From Waddlia sp964635295 (GTDB lineage Bacteria; Chlamydiota; Chlamydiia; Chlamydiales; Waddliaceae), in contig CAZWOB010000043.1 in the NCBI GenBank assembly GCA_964635295.1, positions 1-18,365 of the forward strand: 18,365 nucleotides of DNA, given 5' to 3'. A program made the translations under genes and the position numbers. Below, one piece after another: positions 15,873 through 18,365 of this stretch; within the stretch, counting starts at the first letter, position 1, and every line of letters begins with the position of its first letter. The notes beneath the pieces are model-generated. The model was not told the DNA's origin and searched no databases. It worked only from the letters and a program-made list of their open reading frames with translations.

Positions 15873-16992
15873 CACACCTAAACTCCCGACTGTTGATGAA
15901 GAGCTCCTTCAAAAACTGCTCAACCGTCTGGAGTTTCAAATTGCCATGAAAGCCGGGGTCGCAGCAACGTTGAGCTTGTACTTTGGCGTTGCTTTTGCGA
16001 AATGGCTGGACCGCCCCGATACGTTGATCAGCGGGACATGGTGCGTGCTTTCGACCTTCGTGGTGATGCAGGCGCATCTTGGAGGCACCTACCGCGCCGC
16101 CTGGATCCGGTTCCTGGGAGTATTGATCGGCTCGTTCATGGGAGGACTTTTTACCAGTTTGTTCGGTTCGAACGCGATTACTTTGGGGATCAGCGTTGTC
16201 CTGACGGTGTTGTCGTGCTCCCTCTTTCAAATTAAAGACAGCATCCGGATCGCCTGTCTATCGGTCTCGATCGTGATGATCCTATGGGGACTGCAACCCT
16301 CGATCAGTCCCTGGCAGTTCGGCTGGTACCGTTTTCTCGATTCATCCCTTGGGATTTTAATTGCAGTTCTGGTCTCGCATACGCTTTGGCCGACAAAAGC
16401 AACGCAAAAACTACGCCTGTCGGTAGCAAAGACAGTTCACATGATCAACCGCCTCTTTCAAATGGAGCTCTCCCTTAACCCCCCTCCAAAAAACTTTCAG
16501 TCGATTCAGAAGAGGTTGACAAAAGATATCGCGCAATCTATCCAGCAGGCGCAGAACTTTCTCGTCGACTCTGAACTGGAAGTACTCTCGCGTACTCGGA
16601 GGATTGAGGAATGGACAAATCTTCTTGACCGCCTCGAAACAATCTTTGACGCGACTAAAGAGCTGAATACGTTCCACACGTTCGATCTGAAAAGGATCCT
16701 TGATGAGAACCTTGAATCAAAGCTTGAGGAGACGATGAGAAGCGTGGTGAAATCGATGAACCTGATCATCAAGCGCTTGAAAAGAGAATACAGCGAAGAG
16801 CCCTCAGAAGAATTGCGGGAAGCGGTCAACGCTCTTAACGAAGAGCTCGGACGTTTCCGGACAACGAAGACAACACGGAAATTCGAGCGGCACGAAGTGG
16901 AAAAGTTCTTCGTCTTTTTCTACAACCTGCGCCTGGTTATTGAAGAGCTCATCAAAATGGACACCCGAGTATATCACTTACTCAAGCGTTGA
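15862..16992 (+). CDS. FUSC-family (aromatic-acid-exporter-like) inner-membrane protein
   Basis: The 376-residue product has six predicted transmembrane segments at about 27-48, 54-74, 82-104, 106-124, 127-147 and 158-176, then a cytoplasmic, coiled-coil-rich domain from 180 to the end. WCVLSTFVVMQAHLGGTYRA (60-79) followed by WIRFLGVLIGSFMGG (81-95) is the FUSC/ArAE pattern (W..lT..vv.q...G.t..r...R..G...G), and SLGILIAVLVSHTLWP (162-177) is its closing TM. Family members export small aromatic or amphipathic compounds; the substrate here is unknown. With a single six-TM half it probably forms dimers or higher oligomers. AGGA at 15853-15856 supports the ATG at 15862, which lies inside the upstream gene. 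The 3' end overlaps the opposite-strand rhodanese gene by 15 nt. Confidence 0.85.
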   Translation: MKDNTPKLPTVDEELLQKLLNRLEFQIAMKAGVAATLSLYFGVAFAKWLDRPDTLISGTWCVLSTFVVMQAHLGGTYRAAWIRFLGVLIGSFMGGLFTSLFGSNAITLGISVVLTVLSCSLFQIKDSIRIACLSVSIVMILWGLQPSISPWQFGWYRFLDSSLGILIAVLVSHTLWPTKATQKLRLSVAKTVHMINRLFQMELSLNPPPKNFQSIQKRLTKDIAQSIQQAQNFLVDSELEVLSRTRRIEEWTNLLDRLETIFDATKELNTFHTFDLKRILDENLESKLEETMRSVVKSMNLIIKRLKREYSEEPSEELREAVNALNEELGRFRTTKTTRKFERHEVEKFFVFFYNLRLVIEELIKMDTRVYHLLKR

Positions 16993-18365
16993 CTTCTCAA
17001 TGGGATACCCGTCCTGAATCCATGCCTGCATCCCTCCAAAAACGTTCGAGACACGCTCATATCCCGCTCTCTTCAATAGTGAAGAGACAACCGACGCGCG
17101 AAATCCACTCCCGCAGATAACCGCCACATCCCGATCTTTAGGAACTTCGACCATTCTCTCAAGGATCTCTCCTCCATACAAAAAGTGCGCCCCTTGAATA
17201 TGCCCATTATCCCATTCCCCTTGCGAACGGATATCCAGAACAAATCTGTTGTCGAGGTCTTTGTGAAGCTCCTTCGCAGAGAGTGCATGGAGGCTGGAAA
17301 GATCGTAACCTGAAATTTCCCATTCCCTGATTCCCCCTTTAAGGAATCCTGCAATAGCGTCATAGCCTATTCTGAGCAACTGTTTCACGGCAGACTCCAG
17401 ATGCTCTTCTTCCTCAAGCACTAAGACGATGGGATTGGGATAGGGAAGGATCCATCCGGCCCATGTACTGACTTGCGGGGTCATGGGGATGCTGATGGAA
17501 TTGGGAATATGGGCGGAGGCGAACGCCTCTTTGGAACGCAAGTCAAGGACCGTTGCCCCTGCCTTAATCTTTTCCATGGCTTCCGCTCCGTTCAACGGTT
17601 TGACACCCTCGACAACTTTCTCAATGGATTCCGCCCCCTGGACATTGATTTTCTTCATACGGGGAAAATACTGCGGCACCGGAGGCATTTCATTCATCAG
17701 TTCGTCAATCCATTCTTTTTCAGGTCTTTCTTTAAGAAAGAGATTATGGCTGCGTTCGATCCCCATTGAAGAGTAAGGAGTTGATCCAAGCGCTTTCCCG
17801 CATAACGATCCTGCTCCATGGGCGGGCCTCACCTCAACGGAATCGGGGAACTGGTCCAATGTATCGAAGATGCTGTGATAGAGCTGATGAGCGAGGCGTT
17901 CCATTTCTTCCTTGCCGAGAAGATCGGGCCTCCCCACTGCGCCCACAAAAAGGAGGTCGCCGGTGAACAGCTTGACCGGTTCGCCATTTTCCGACAACAG
18001 CCAGATAATGTGCTCGGGAGTGTGGCCGGGAGTGTGAACCGCTTTCAACAGGAGTTTGCCCATGTGGATTTCGTCGCCTTCTTTGACCACGTGGTCGGCA
18101 TAAGAAGGGGTCCAATTGTCACCGCCTAGACCGGAACAATAGATCTCCGCTGTCCCTCCCGTTGCCTTCTTCAGTTCTTTCGCTCCGCTGACAAAATCTG
18201 CGTGGACATGCGTTTCCAGGATATGCTTGATCGTCAATCCGTTATCTTTCGCAATTTTTAAGTATTCATCGACATCGCGCACCGGATCGATGACAGCGCA
18301 GCTGCCTGTTTCTTCGTCGCCGACGAGGTATGAATGTATCGCCAGTCCTTGAATTGTTCTACGGT
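16978..18365 (-). CDS. CstB-like persulfide dioxygenase-rhodanese fusion (5' end beyond window)
   Basis: At least 461 residues are visible and the reading frame stays open to the right edge, reading IHSYLVGDEE and VIDPVRD before the catalytic motifs, so the true start lies outside. The N-terminal metallo-beta-lactamase domain has THVHADF (codons about 18193-18213), HTPGHTPEH, FTGDLLFVGAVGRPDL and RPAHGAGSLCG, as in mononuclear-iron persulfide dioxygenases of the ETHE1/CstB group. A first rhodanese domain follows (LDLRSKEAF, then HIPNS) and lacks a catalytic cysteine. A second has VICGSGFRAS with the active Cys at codon 17113-17115. This order (dioxygenase, pseudo-rhodanese, rhodanese) is that of staphylococcal CstB, which oxidises low-molecular-weight persulfides and forms thiosulfate in sulfide detoxification. 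The Phe after HADx, where ETHE1 has His, is common in this subgroup. Convergent 15-nt overlap with the FUSC gene. Confidence 0.88.
   Translation of the reverse strand, partial: RRTIQGLAIHSYLVGDEETGSCAVIDPVRDVDEYLKIAKDNGLTIKHILETHVHADFVSGAKELKKATGGTAEIYCSGLGGDNWTPSYADHVVKEGDEIHMGKLLLKAVHTPGHTPEHIIWLLSENGEPVKLFTGDLLFVGAVGRPDLLGKEEMERLAHQLYHSIFDTLDQFPDSVEVRPAHGAGSLCGKALGSTPYSSMGIERSHNLFLKERPEKEWIDELMNEMPPVPQYFPRMKKINVQGAESIEKVVEGVKPLNGAEAMEKIKAGATVLDLRSKEAFASAHIPNSISIPMTPQVSTWAGWILPYPNPIVLVLEEEEHLESAVKQLLRIGYDAIAGFLKGGIREWEISGYDLSSLHALSAKELHKDLDNRFVLDIRSQGEWDNGHIQGAHFLYGGEILERMVEVPKDRDVAVICGSGFRASVVSSLLKRAGYERVSNVFGGMQAWIQDGYPIEKSTLE

Noticed and set aside
18280..18282. GTG at 18280-18282 as the start of the rhodanese-fusion protein
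   Set aside because: The frame stays open upstream to the window edge and encodes recognisable metallo-beta-lactamase N-terminal sequence (SYLVGDEE, VIDP), so the gene is simply cut by the edge.
1..18365. CRISPR array, tRNA or rRNA genes, transposase or phage genes
   Set aside because: No regularly spaced direct repeats, no cloverleaf or rRNA sequence I could recognise, and no transposase, integrase or phage motifs in any frame.

Overview
The window carries a compact, gene-dense stretch of bacterial chromosome of moderate GC, using the standard code, with short intergenic gaps. My best guess for the host is an environmental member of the Chlamydiota (an amoeba-associated Parachlamydiales type). 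The reasons are two giant alpha-helical proteins with Ser/Pro-rich N-termini, a 233-residue orphan of a style I associate with that group, and a short HemF whose C-terminus ends as in Rickettsia. This is an impression from protein style, not a database result, and I hold it at about 0.5.

Layout. Positions 1-207 are AT-rich, with a weak terminator-like hairpin and a candidate promoter that leaves only a very short leader. Positions 208-6171 and 6174-11996 encode two consecutive giant proteins of 1987 and 1940 residues, separated by 2 nt, which I could not assign to a known family. By reading the two translations side by side I find collinear similarity near both ends (residues about 190-350 of the first with 304-476 of the second, and about 1691-1813 of the first with 1611-1740 of the second). 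I therefore regard them as diverged tandem paralogues. The second also has an internal duplication of about 80 residues near its N-terminus.

Between the convergent ends of the second giant gene and a LOG-family gene (12187-13212, minus) lies a 190-nt spacer bounded by 29-nt imperfect inverted repeats, which may be a small repeat element or a bidirectional terminator. The LOG gene diverges, across 43 nt, from a tight three-gene plus-strand run: a membrane-anchored class I methyltransferase of FAM173-like type (13256-13795), a YbaK-type aminoacyl-tRNA deacylase (13818-14288), and hemF, the oxygen-dependent coproporphyrinogen III oxidase (14285-15094). The last two overlap by ATGA. A second transcription unit with its own candidate promoter encodes the 233-residue orphan (15171-15872), overlapped by 11 nt with a six-TM FUSC-type transporter (15862-16992). 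Finally, a gene on the minus strand (16978 to beyond the right edge) encodes a CstB-like protein: a persulfide-dioxygenase-type metallo-beta-lactamase domain, a pseudo-rhodanese and an active rhodanese. It overlaps the FUSC gene tail-to-tail by 15 nt.

The housekeeping-type genes (haem synthesis, tRNA trans-editing, LOG, sulfide detoxification) are ordinary. The real candidate for something undescribed is the tandem giant pair: large, soluble-looking, translationally coupled, without a recognisable catalytic motif, and plausibly scaffold or secreted proteins of an intracellular bacterium.
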